Shown one piece after another: positions 1 to 10,060 of a stretch of 64,000 bases of DNA; within the stretch, counting starts at the first letter, position 1, and each line of letters starts with the position of its first letter. The notes below the pieces were generated by a model. The model worked only from the letters and a program-made list of their open reading frames with translations. It did not search any database and was not told the origin of the DNA. Source of the stretch: Limnanthes douglasii subsp. nivea. Lineage: Eukaryota > Streptophyta > Magnoliopsida > Brassicales > Limnanthaceae. The position numbers were made by a program, and so were the translations under genes. The stretch is taken from assembly GCA_036936605.1 (NCBI GenBank), contig JAUPFV010000001.1:248928925-248992924 (forward strand). The letters run 5' to 3'.

Positions 1-179
1 AACTTGAGATCTATATATTTAGACTTATTTGAGAAGTTGTTTTCGTTCGAGAACATAACAGCCAAATTATTTTCCCATTCGAGTTAAAGATGTCTTTTAA
101 TTCCCTACAGTAATCACAGTGTCGACATAAAGTTCCTCAACCAAAGTGTATATATAGATATTGTGAAATATGTTATATA

Positions 180-1330
180 CCCGGGTGTCATATTGGTGTT
201 CGTAATAAAAGTATTTTTTACACTCTTCCATGATATAAAACCTATAACCACAATGAATACGTATCCATTCGTAGACTTCCTAATATCTACACCTTATAAA
301 ATCTACATCATAATAACCTACAATCTTCATGTTATTTGATGTGTTGTATGCCAATTTGAAGTGTTTTGTATTCTTTAAGTACTTTAGTCTATTTTTCACA
401 ACATTCCAATAGGAAACTCCCGGATTACTCAAGTACATTCCCAATATTCTAACAATGAATGATATATATGTTCTAGTACATAACTAAACATACATAAGAC
501 TTTTAACTGCTAAGACATGTTGTATATTCTATATGAACTAAAATTCTTAAAAATTTCTTAAGGTATTAATGGAGTGAGAAATTATCACCTTTCACTATAG
601 AGGTATTCGTGGGTTTTTTTGTTGTCCATGCCATAATGATGTAACATGATTTATATTTATGTCTCTTGTGAGAGAACAAATATGACTTTAGAGAGGTTCA
701 TTACTATATGGACCCCTAACAAATTGGAGGTTTCACCAAGGTTTTTCATATCATTTTTTTTGACAAAAAATCCTTCATATCATGTAATAAAACTAGGTTG
801 TTAATGACTAAAAGTATCTCATAAATATAAATCACTAAATATATATTTACTCCCACTGATCTTACGATATACATTGTGTTTAATATGGTTTGACTCAGAA
901 CCGAATAAGGTAACAATGTATATGAACTTGTGGTACCACTAAGAAGAGGCATGTTTGAGTCCACAGATGGATTTATTTAGTTCATAATACATCATCTATG
1001 GATCTCCGACACAAATTTTTCAGGTTCATTCATGTAAATTGTTTCATCAGTGTATTTAATTAGGAACCATACTTTAATATTCATATGATGAAGCTCTCAA
1101 GCTCATAATAATTAATAAGAGTCATAATTGTCCTAAATGATTTATTTGACGATACTTGATAAAATTTCTCATAATATTCAATCCCTGCAGTTGAATTGTA
1201 CTATTTTGCTACAAGATGAACTTTATATATTTCTATATTATCTAAATTATTATGATTGGTTTAAACAACCATTTGAAACTGAGTGCTTTATTCCCTTCAG
1301 GTAAAGTAATAAGATCCCAAAATAAATTAT
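180..1330 (-). pseudogene. copia reverse transcriptase and RNase H relic
   Basis: Minus-strand conceptual fragments match the copia RT/RNase H region in order. Near 1200-1100 there is a stretch like 'ARLVAKGY..GIDY.E.F'. Near 1060-1000 'VWFLIKYTDETIYMNEPE' resembles the family's 'KTAFLNG.L.E.IYM.QP.GF'. At 850-740 'YLVIYIYEILLVINN' stands where the family has the YVDD catalytic box; here the aspartates are replaced by Y-E. Next come 'DMKNLGETSNLLGV' and 'LSQETYINHV'. At 450-180 RNase H fragments such as 'MYLSNPGVSYWNVVK', 'VGYYDVDF' and 'RKSTNGYVFIVVIGFISWK' appear across a frameshift. The missing YVDD means no active polymerase. Confidence 0.75.
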
Positions 1331-2097
1331 CTTACATTAATTTTTAATCTTCATTTGTTGTTTCAATCAAAAGTTTAGAGTTTAAAATCTTTATAGAATT
1401 TTGAAAGGTGATTCTGTCTTCTTCTAGAGCATTTGAAGTTATTTTATGTTCATTAAGAAATTTTATACAATCCAAATATATGGTATTATTTTTCTCTAGG
1501 GTGGATCTACATAATATATTCTAATTATGTTATTTTGTAACTTGAGGTTTTTGAATGTTTTCAATATGAACAACGTCAAAATTATTTACTTGATGTGGAA
1601 GTGCAACATCAGTAAGATGAACTGAACTTTCTACATAGCGTTGATGACCGATATGATAACTATTATTGAATAATCAATGTTAGAGATTCAATGAATAAGT
1701 TCAAATTATTCATTGAAAAATATGTTGCTCTAATAATTTCCCCCTGTAAAAACTTCATTCTTAAAAATATTGCAATTTTTGTCTCAGTGATAAAACTTTT
1801 GAGAGGAAAGTAATTTTGTAACCCCTAAAGTGGTTCAGGTGCCTTATGAAATTAAAAATGACTGTTTTGGACTCCAACTTTTGTTCACTATGCTTGTAAG
1901 GCTTCACTTATGTTGGAAAACCTTATTCATGCGATGTTTTAGTTTTTATGAAGTATGTACTATGTTAAGGATGTATGATGCACACTTAATATCTTCCTCT
2001 CATCGTGAATACGATAGTGATGTATGAGCAATAAATCTCTTAACCATGTCTATTAATGTACGATTTATTGCTTAGATATATCATTTATAGTGCGAGA

Positions 2098-2560
2098 TTA
2101 AAGGTAGAGAGGGAATGAGACATGGTGATGTTCCCTGAATCCATCATACCTTCCATAGTATTTACCAACACTGTCAAATCTGATGGCTTTAACTTGTTTG
2201 CCAATTTGTAATTCAGCCTTGGCCTTAATATATTTGAACATAACTATGGTTGTTTTATTTCTCATAAAACAAATATAAATAGTCATATCATGAAAAATCA
2301 TATATAAAAGATATGAAGTATGTTTGTTCATTTCATTATGCGATAAAGAGTTGAGTCACAGATGTCGGTATTGATCATCCAAAACATTTTAAGCACAAGA
2401 GGCTTCACAATTTATATATTTAGTTTGTTTCTTATTAATACACTTAATATATTTATCGAAATTGGTGTAGTTAAGGGGACCTAATAAACCTTAAGCAACA
2501 AGTTTGTCTATTCTCTTTCTATGAATGTGACTTAAACTTTTGTAATATAGAGAGGTTAGA
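2098..2560 (-). pseudogene. copia pre-integrase and integrase relic
   Basis: An open minus-strand stretch at 2098-2331 reads like a copia integrase core: 'YLLYMIFHDMTIYICFMRNK' corresponds to the family's 'YFITFIDDYSRY..VY.M..K', and 'LGKQVKAIRFDSVGKYYG'-like sequence corresponds to the 'K.LRSDRGGEY' block around the second catalytic aspartate. Just upstream (2330-2560) 'RLGHIHRKRIDKLV' and 'FDKYIKCINKKQTK' match the GAG-pre-integrase domain, with in-frame stops. It belongs to the same relic as the RT at 180-1330. Confidence 0.75.
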
Positions 2561-2599
2561 TTTTTAGAAGCCATTATATATGTTACATTTGTAACAATT

Positions 2600-4289
2600 G
2601 GATAATTAGTGATATTGTTTTGGATTATAAAAAATATTATTACAATAAATAACACACGAGCAAATTAAATGATTGTCATTAAAGAGTTTTAATTTTATAG
2701 TATCAAACGAACAAGTATAACCAATTTTTTTTCCAATAATGAAAAACCAGTAAGTTTCTCTTAAATAAAAGAAGAATAAAACATCATTTAAATACAAAAT
2801 ATATCATGAATTTAAACATGATTTAGATTGATAAATGTCTTAAACTGGGAAAACCACACCGCTAACAGTGAAAATCACAATCTCTCATTTATTGAGAGAC
2901 CTGATTTAGCTTGATCTCTGCAATTGAATATACACATAAATTATGGTTGGTGTATCAAACCATCACGTGTCATTTAACGCTAAATAAAATTAGCTTTGAA
3001 TTTAATACAAAAGATAGTTTTTTTGTGATACATCCCTAAATTTGGAGCATTATATTTTTTAGTGATTCATGCATTTGTAGTTGAAACATGCAACATTCTT
3101 GCATTTTTCATTTGCCTTCTTGGGGGTCTCCCTCATCCTAGCTGGATTATGAAGGTGTATTTTTCACAGCAACATTTAATGAGGGCTTATTTTTATTATG
3201 ATTATCAATATTACCGGGGAATAAGAGTAGGCATGTCCCACTTTTCACTAATAAAATACATTTTCTCTAAGACACTAAATTGAGAACTAAAAATTTAATA
3301 TACCACAAAAGTTTAAGGGATCTCAATGACTAGTGATCTAAGTTTTCTATAAATATTGGCTATCTCATTAATGTGCTCATAGAATTTACCGTTGCCCATG
3401 TATTTCGTAATAAAGATTTTTTCAATCATGTTTTGATATGAACATTTGCATATTTAATAAAGATCTTCTAAAAAATGTTCTTAATCGGCGCGATACTTAA
3501 AAACACACGTAGAAATCCACTATGTAAGATACATTTACTCAAATGATTATAACGTTCCCGCCGCTCATAATACATTATTTTCTAAGATGTTCTCATTTAT
3601 GTGGAATATATTGGTTGCTCCTCTCTATGTCAATGATCAGTGTCATTGAATCCTAACATGAGTACTATTTTTCTTTCTACTGTATATATTCCCCCCGACA
3701 TAGTGTAGACTTGAAGATAAATATATAAATGAGATTCCTTTGTTGAAAATCAAAGAATAAAAATATGAATTAATGAAACATTTTTTGAATTAATACCCAA
3801 TGTATTCCAGCGGTCATACTAAATTTTATCATGATATTCTATAAACTGGTAATCTTTATGTCATGCAATATATCATATGGATGTTTTCCCAATAAGATTG
3901 GATGATCTACAATTATTTTTTCATAACTTATAAACCTCCATACAAATATGTGTCCTTTAAATTATTCGACTGATAAGTGGTTTTATACGGCAAAAAACAT
4001 GTTTACCTACAACATATTATCCTTTCTGATCGTACGAACCATTAATTTTAAAAGACAATTTATTTGGTACACAAATTTAGAGGCTATACTTTTACACCAT
4101 GGATCACGTGTTCCGAGTATAAGAACGAACCTAATTTTTTAGAAGACTCTTGCACCTGCTTGATCATGGATTCTAGTTTATAATACTTATGGGTCATAAA
4201 TGTATCATTGTAATCGACTAACGCATATATTTCACCAACATTTACCTTTTACATAAAAAACAATGTGAAAAATATTGGAATATTAGGTT
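2600..4289. other. AT-rich stretch without a recognisable gene
   Basis: Only short chance ORFs (under 75 codons) are open here and none has composition or motifs of a known family. By position it may contain the gag and 5' LTR of the copia relic to its left, but no LTR could be paired. Confidence 0.5.
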
Positions 4290-5190
4290 TCGTAATAATA
4301 ATTTTATTGAATTTTGCAAGCATGGTCATAAAATAATATATATATAGTATAGGCTAGAAAGTAATTGAACAAGCATTTAAAGTTAAGATTTCACCGGAAT
4401 ATTTGTACCACGACGCAAAAACTAAAAAACGAGACGCAACAAAACCAATAAATCAATAGTTTAGATGGATATAAATAAATCACCAACATTTTTACGGCAT
4501 AATTAGTTTTATTTACCAAATATGTGGCGAAATACGTTAGGTCATATTTTGAAAATATCATTTATTTTGATGTTTCATATCGTACATACTACATGTTTCA
4601 CATATAAAATATACAAGGTTTCGCACATGAATTACATGAGATTTTGTAAGTATGGCCATATGATTTAGTATTTATACTTTAGGTTGTGAAAAGAACAATA
4701 TCGAAAGTTAATATTTCATTGAAATCTTCTTACCGCGACACAAAAACAATAAATGGGTCATCATAAACTAATAGATCGATTATTGGAATATAAAAAATAA
4801 AACTGCTAGTGTTTTGGTTAAATAATTAGTTTAATTCGCTAAGCATGAGGTAAAATAAGTAACATGGGTTTTCCATATACAATTTTGTTATGTTCGAGAG
4901 TTGACATACTACATGTTTTGCACATAAAATATAATGTTTTGTATATGCGTACACGAGATTTTGTAAATATTAATATGGAATATAATATTCTTTGTTCGTG
5001 TTAAAAATGATAAGAACAAATAACCAACGTTAATACATCACCAAATCTGTCTAATATTACACACAAACAACAAATAGATCATGAGTAAACTAAACGACCA
5101 AAAACAGTTCACCACTATTTTGGCAACATAATTAGTTTTATTCACCAATTATGTATCAAAATAAGTAAGGTCATATTTTGCAGATATTAT
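4290..5190. repeat. Degenerate tandem array, about 320 bp units, nearly 3 copies
   Basis: Three successive segments begin at the same landmark ('ttttg[c/t]aag' followed by an AT-rich run) near 4313, 4643 and 4960, giving spacings of about 330 and 317 bp. Each then contains, in the same order, a 'ttcac/attg-aaat' block, a '[c/a]acacaaaaac' block, 'ataattagttttatt', 'tacatactacatgttt' and 'gagattttg'. Identity between units looks about 70%. No coding potential is visible. Confidence 0.7.
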
Positions 5191-5834
5191 GACAATTCAA
5201 CGCACATGCATAAACCTAAACAACATTATGACAATTCACTGAAACAACATTTTGAATTATACAAATGGAATCCTAACATGAAGGAATAAACCTAAATAGC
5301 ATTCTTAAAATTAAAATATATTAACACATGGAACATATTAATACATATGAATAACATGAATTAATTATCAAGCAAAACAACAGCATACACATAATACCTA
5401 TCAACACATAGACATAAACATCAACACATATTTAACACACATGTACTATAAAACATATTAACACATGAAGTAATTATCAAGTAAAACAACAACATACACT
5501 TGATTGAGGTAGAGCATACCCACGACATTATAAAAATGTCTTAACAAAAATGAAGTAACACATGAAGTAACATAGAGGCATAAAAATGAACACAAAATAC
5601 ACATGCATTATAAGACATTTTAACACATGAAATATCTTAACAATTAGGCATAACATGAATTAATTATCAAGTAAAACAACAACATACACATAATATATAT
5701 CAACACGGAGGCATAAACATTAACACTAACAGAAATTAAAACCAAAGAAATGATCTATAGACACATAAAGGTATAAACAATAACATAAATAGCATTTAAA
5801 ACAAAATAAACAATTGGCAGACGCGTGAATGCAT
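5190..5834. repeat. AT-rich region with interspersed direct repeats
   Basis: A motif of about 28 bp ('acatgaattaattatcaag' followed by an A/C-rich run) recurs near 5350, 5464 and 5650, each time with 'ataaacat.aacac' phrases around it. It sits immediately left of unit 1 and may be a continuation of the CACTA 3' end, but unit 2 has no counterpart. No gene is seen. Confidence 0.5.
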
Positions 5835-6639
5835 AAACATAAACCTAAATAATATTTAGAACGAAAACCATTGACAAACGCATAACATATGGAGTCGAGG
5901 ATAAAAAACATAAACAAATTTACCAATCGATAACCTACAGATTGTTACTCGAGCAACATGTTGAGCTTTATTCACCCAGAACCTACAAATTCTTACTCAA
6001 GCAACAAGTCGAGCTTTGTTCATCGAGAACATCTAGCAGCAACAAGAGAAAAGATAAGGAGGTTTTGATTTAAGGCTTTACAATAAGTGAGGCTAGTATT
6101 TATATTAGATAGGGACAGAATTAGGGTTAATGTATAATAATTAAATATTAGTCTGTGTGAAAGAGGTAAAAATACGGTAAGTTAGTAATGTAGTTTGTAT
6201 TTACTAGTGTGTTGCTCAAGGGTCTCTATTCCGTTGCATAAATAGAAATTGTGGAAAAAAATAGTCAAGTTACAGTACAGATACACCTAGTCCTGCCTAA
6301 AATAAATAGAATATAGCAAGCAAAATATAAAGTTGAATCTTCTACTCAAACTAACAATTAGTAAACTAAACATATCATATTGATAACATCAAATTCATCA
6401 ACTCAACAAATAGATTCAAATTCATCAATGTCATATAATATACAATATTAATCAACATTGTTAATTAGTCTAAGTTGATAACATATTGATCACTGTTTAC
6501 ATTATTTATGCCATCCTCGTCACTAACAAACTCATCATTAAACTCTTATATTTTAACGATATCAAAATGTAGGAGATCAACAAGATTGTTATGATCATTT
6601 AGGTCCATATCGGGTTGTAGTGGCATCGGCGGCGGCATT

Positions 6640-7034
6640 TTGGATTCTTGGAAGACTCCTCATTGTGTTGCTTCAGCAACTAATACTTCTTCTCCATCGT
6701 CAGTCAGAATAATATATTTCATGTATATTCTATTTCGGGCCCTTGTTTTGCATACAACTACCCATCCTTTATGAGATGCTTCTTTCGATACATAATATAA
6801 ATAATAGACTTGTCGAGCTTGAGCAACCGATATGAATGGATCATGTTGTGACATCCAGCTTCTTCGAAGAATTTATATCAAACCATTTGTATGGTGAATT
6901 CACATTTTCTTATCATTACTAAACCAATCGCGTTTGAAAAACATAATCTATTCCATCAACCCACTATAGGACACATCCCAAATTTCTAATATATGTCCAT
7001 GGTAGTCTAACATATCAGCATCATATGTCCCCTC
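6640..7034 (-). pseudogene. TNP2-gene DUF4216-like segment, cut by the gypsy insertion
   Basis: The minus strand encodes 'HDPFISVAQARQVYYLYYV...GWVVV' at 6854-6660 and, upstream, 'GHILEIWDVSYSG' and 'FFKRDWFSND' (about 7000-6890). These match the order seen in DUF4216 (PF13952): 'YYG.L.EI.EL.Y', 'LFKCDW', then 'DPFI.A.QA.QVFY'. That domain is commonly encoded at the C-terminal side of plant CACTA TNP2 genes. The gypsy element entered this segment; its upstream remainder resumes at 17383. Frames are already broken in this copy. Confidence 0.7.
7030..7034 (+). repeat. Target site duplication (left) of the gypsy element
   Basis: CCCTC here is repeated exactly at 17378-17382, immediately outside the other LTR. 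The undisrupted paralogous site in unit 2 (about 34862-34872) reads gtCCCCTCaacc, confirming that this is the target and its duplication. Confidence 0.95.
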
Positions 7035-7422
7035 TGATGAGTCCGAATTTTGCATGCTCCCCGGACAAGGACAGATTGGTCCAAGGCCTCCGGACCGGAC
7101 AGATCACTTCGAACACTCAGGCCATAGGACTGTTCGAACTATGACAAAAGTACTAAAAAAACTAAACACTTTTTGACTAAGCTACTTGCTCTCCTTCTTA
7201 GAGCTCATGGGTCTTTGAACATGACCCCTGATGAGTCCGAATTCTGCATGCTCCCCGGACAAGGACAGATTGGTCCAAGGCCTCCGGACCGGACAAATCA
7301 CTTCGAACATTCAGGCCATAGGACTGTTCGAACTATGACAAAAGTACTAAAAACCATAAACACTTCTTGACTAAGCTACTTGCTCTCCTTCTTAGAGCTC
7401 ATGGGTCTTTGAACATGACCCG
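7035..7422 (+). repeat. 194-bp tandem duplication inside the 5' LTR
   Basis: Units start at 7035 and 7229, both with TGATGAGTCCGAATT. The same two-unit structure with the same 194-bp period is present in the 3' LTR (16780, 16974), so the duplication already existed in the parent element. Since it lies upstream of the TATA box in U3, it would duplicate whatever upstream promoter elements the unit carries. Confidence 0.9.
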
Positions 7423-7470
7423 GGTCCATTAAACATGACCCGAAAGCCCATAAGGGCCCAAACATTTGGG

Positions 7471-7478
7471 TATAAATA
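7471..7478 (+). promoter_or_regulatory. TATA box of the LTR promoter
   Basis: TATAAATA lies within an 18-bp stretch 'tgggtataaatacccaac', itself near-palindromic around the box. The matching box in the 3' LTR is at 17216-17223. Its place in the second half of the LTR, about 160 bp before the LTR end, fits a U3 promoter with a short R-U5. Confidence 0.75.
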
Positions 7479-7639
7479 CCCAACCACCTGCATTAAGTGT
7501 GGGTAATGAGAATGAACTGCTACCAGCCAGCTTAATTATCTCTCTACTCTCTACTCTAAACACATAACACCCACATACTACTATAAAACACCAACCAAAT
7601 TACAAGCCTACCCTCAGGCGATAATTATCCACACCAAAT

Positions 7640-7657
7640 TGGCGACCACAGTGGGAG
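7640..7657 (+). other. Primer binding site, tRNA-Arg type
   Basis: TGGCGACCACAGTGGGAG starts 3 bp after the 5' LTR. From memory it is complementary to the 3' end of plant tRNA-Arg(UCG) (...CTCCCACTGTGGTCG plus CCA) over all 18 positions. tRNA-Arg priming is known for Ogre/Tat elements. A tRNA alignment would settle the isoacceptor. Confidence 0.8.
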
Positions 7658-7708
7658 GAGAAGGTGCCTGAATCAAGCATTCAAAACCAACTAAAAAAAT
7701 CTGTCCGA

Positions 7709-9410
7709 ATGAATCCGGACAATCCAGAAGTACCACCAGCTCTGCTCGAAGTGGTGGGAGAGAACGATTAGTGCACTATGGAAGAGTGTGATAGGCTAAA
7801 GGGTGAAATAGAAGCTCTGAGGGCCGAAAAGGCTAAGATGGGCCTGAAAGAAAAGTCCAAAGCATCAGCTGCTCATCACACCAATAACCCCAGAGAGCAT
7901 GAGTCTTCGAAGACTCGTGTGAGCACCAAAAAGACTCATGCCAGTTCCAAAAAGTCTCACCGGTCTAAGCCAGTGGAGAGTTCTGACTCAAGCTTAGAAT
8001 CTTCTGATAGCTCTTCGGACAGTGAGAGAGTTGAAAAATCCTTATCCTCTAGCAGCGATGAGGGTCGAACTAGAAAGAAGCAAAAGCAGATTAAAAAATA
8101 TTCAAGAAAAAGGGATAGACAAGGGAAGATGAAGAGGCATATTGGTAAAGGATCATCTCATAGCCGGAGGCATGTGGACCGGATGCTGATGGATCCCTTC
8201 GCTTTTCACGATGAACCATGTATCTTTGCAACTCCAAATGAGGGTACTGTGTTCAGTCGTCAAAGAAACTGGAGGCAATCTCCATTGTCTTCTAAAATTC
8301 TGTCCGAAACCTCCCTAAGAGGTTTGACAGTACCAAAATAGAAAAATATGATGGCAGTACTGATCCGGACAACCATTTGGAACAATTTAAAAACTTCATG
8401 ATGAACTTTGACGACGATGATAAACTACTTTGTAGGGCATTCTTCCAATCATTTATGGGGAGTGCTCTAAAATGGTACAACAGCCTGCCTCAGGGTTGTA
8501 TTAAAGACTTCGATACTTTTTGGGTAGCCTTTCGAAGGCAGTTTGTAGGGAGTAAAGAGCTAAAGGGAAATGGAGACACGGTAATCCATTGTGCCCAGGA
8601 ACCAAATGAGTCCTTGAAAGAATATATAAGCCGTTTTGTGAATACCAAGAATGGGTTGGCTAATTTCTTCGAACAGGTAGCAATAACATCCCTAAGACAG
8701 GGTTTGAACCCAGGCAATCTAGCTGATTCAATGACCAGAAAGAAGACCATGACCTAGGGAGGGTTGCTGAATCAGGTTGGAAAACAAATAAACATTGATG
8801 AAACAAAGAAAACCAGGGTGCATAGGCAGGTGAGATCTACCTCGGTGGCACCAAATCCCAATCAGAATCAGTCCGGGAACAAAGCAAGAGAGACCAGACA
8901 AGGGCATGGTAGGGCAAAAGCTCAGTCTCAGCCAGCTGCTCCTGCTCAAAGTCAGCAATCTAGAAACAAGAGAGGTCCATGGGTCCAACCGGAGTGGTTC
9001 GCATAATTGAAAGAAAGTGTGGCCACCATATTTGATAAAACAAAGGAAGAGGTGCATTATCGGAGACCAGCCACATTGCAGTCTCCCAGAGAACATCGTA
9101 ATAACCTTTTTTGCCAGTATCACAACGATATTGGTCATACCACTGATGACTGCATAGCATTGAAACAAGAAGTTCAGAACTTGATTGAGAGGGGAAAGCT
9201 GGGGGCTTACGTGAAAAGAAGAGGAGGTAACAAGCCTGACCACACTCAACGGGTTGGTCCAAGTAATGCTGTTCCGGAGAGAGCCATGGTTATAATTGAA
9301 AGGTTTGGCGTGGAATCTGAGTACTTGGATCCTGATCCAACTCAAAACAGAGTGGGTACAATTGAGGAATGTTCTAGGTCGGTCTCCGGACTCATTAAGT
9401 TTTTTAGTCA
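7709..9410 (+). pseudogene. gag: gag of the gypsy element (multiply interrupted)
   Basis: The first ATG (7709) gives 20 codons and then TAG at 7769, in frame with the longer open stretch from 7778. That stretch (to 8341) has a Glu/Lys-rich start and a Ser-rich charged region. A frameshift near 8280-8295 leads into the retrotransposon gag core, 'EKYDGSTDPDNHLEQF', 'LKWYNSLPQG', 'FDTFWVAFRRQF' and 'QEPNESLKEYISRF', at about 8341-8690. In-frame TAG (8755) and TAA (9004) follow. 'FCQYHNDIGHTTDDCIALK' (9109-9165) is the zinc-knuckle-like motif typical of Tat-type Gag. Another frameshift near 9400 joins it to protease ('IFGGDTLTAP'). Gag would form the cytoplasmic particle; this one cannot be translated whole. 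Confidence 0.9.
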
Positions 9411-10060
9411 CTTACAATTTTCGGAGGGGACACTCTGACAGCTCCTACTACTTCTTCGAGAAAGAGGCACGTGCATACTTTAGCCTCCCAGCTAGAAGGG
9501 GGCATGACTTCCTATCAGTCACAAAACTCATTCCCCTTCACTGTTTTTGATGAAGATGATTTAAGAGACATTGCTGGCCCTCATGAGGATGTTGTTGTCA
9601 TAGGAGCATCTATAGGGGGCAACGACATAAGACGGATTCTGGTGGATACTGGAAGCTCAGCCAATATCCTTTTCTTAACCACATACAAGAGAATGAAAAA
9701 TCCAGCTGTAATTCAGAGTTCAGACAGATCAATTGTGGGCTTTACAGGCAGCTCAGCAGATGTGATCGGAGAGTTCGAAGAGGAAGTTCTATTGGGCAAG
9801 GGTCATTTCAAGAAAATGGTTAGAATACTCTTTATTGTGGTGGATTGTCCCACTTGCTATAATGTTATTCTAGGGAGATCTTGGCTCTCTAGGATGCATG
9901 CAGTGGCTTCAACAGTCCACCAGTGCTTAAAATATGCTGTTCAGGGACAGGTTGGAGTCGTCTGGAGCAGCCAAAAGATTGCAAGAGAATGTTATGCTAC
10001 CGCCCTGGCTCCTCGAACGCTGGGGCAGTCCGTATTAACGAACAATAACAATTTGAGGGC
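9411..10060 (+). pseudogene. Aspartic protease segment of gypsy pol
   Basis: The retropepsin motif 'ILVDTGSSANIL' (D-T-G active site, about 9630-9665) and the downstream flap/second-half sequence 'YNVILGRSWL' (about 9856-9885) are intact and in one frame. The frame stays open to 10115, but the natural polyprotein leaves it earlier: a single-base shift between about 10020 and 10060 connects to frame 2, which reads 'DDPRETLGVLIPVEEVE' and then the RT N-terminus. In the family this protease cuts Gag-Pol during particle maturation. Confidence 0.9.

Larger units (their letters stand above)
150..2600 (-). mobile_element. Decayed Ty1/copia retrotransposon (pol region)
   Basis: Read on the minus strand from right to left, this stretch gives copia pol domains in canonical order: pre-integrase, integrase core, a gap, reverse transcriptase, RNase H. 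Every domain is cut by stops or frameshifts, so this is an old relic. I found no LTRs, target duplications or clear gag; gag would lie to the right (2600-4290), where only a weak and unconvincing resemblance is visible. The order of domains (integrase before RT) is what separates copia from gypsy. Confidence 0.75.
7035..7636 (+). repeat. 5' LTR of the gypsy element
   Basis: 602 bp, starting TGATGAGTCCG and ending CACACCA, paired with 16780-17377. The first 388 bp are two copies of a 194-bp unit (7035-7228, 7229-7422). It contains a TATA box at 7471-7478 and pyrimidine-rich CTCTCTACTCT repeats at about 7540. The many ccgga/tccgg motifs here recur throughout the internal region. The 65-codon ORF inside the repeat is a chance frame. 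Confidence 0.95.

Noticed and set aside
6180..6240. 'tactagtgtgttgctcaagg' as the missing left CACTA terminus
   Set aside because: It contains 'tagtg' but does not continue like the right terminus, and unit 2 shows the same DNA running on leftwards in both copies.
7173..7370. Small repeated ORFs of 60-65 codons in both LTRs
   Set aside because: They follow from the 194-bp LTR repeat, have no start context or family match, and are present only because the LTR is duplicated.
8728..9411. Minus-strand ORF of 227 codons opposite gag
   Set aside because: The plus strand here encodes readable gag with a zinc-knuckle-like motif. The minus reading has no motifs.
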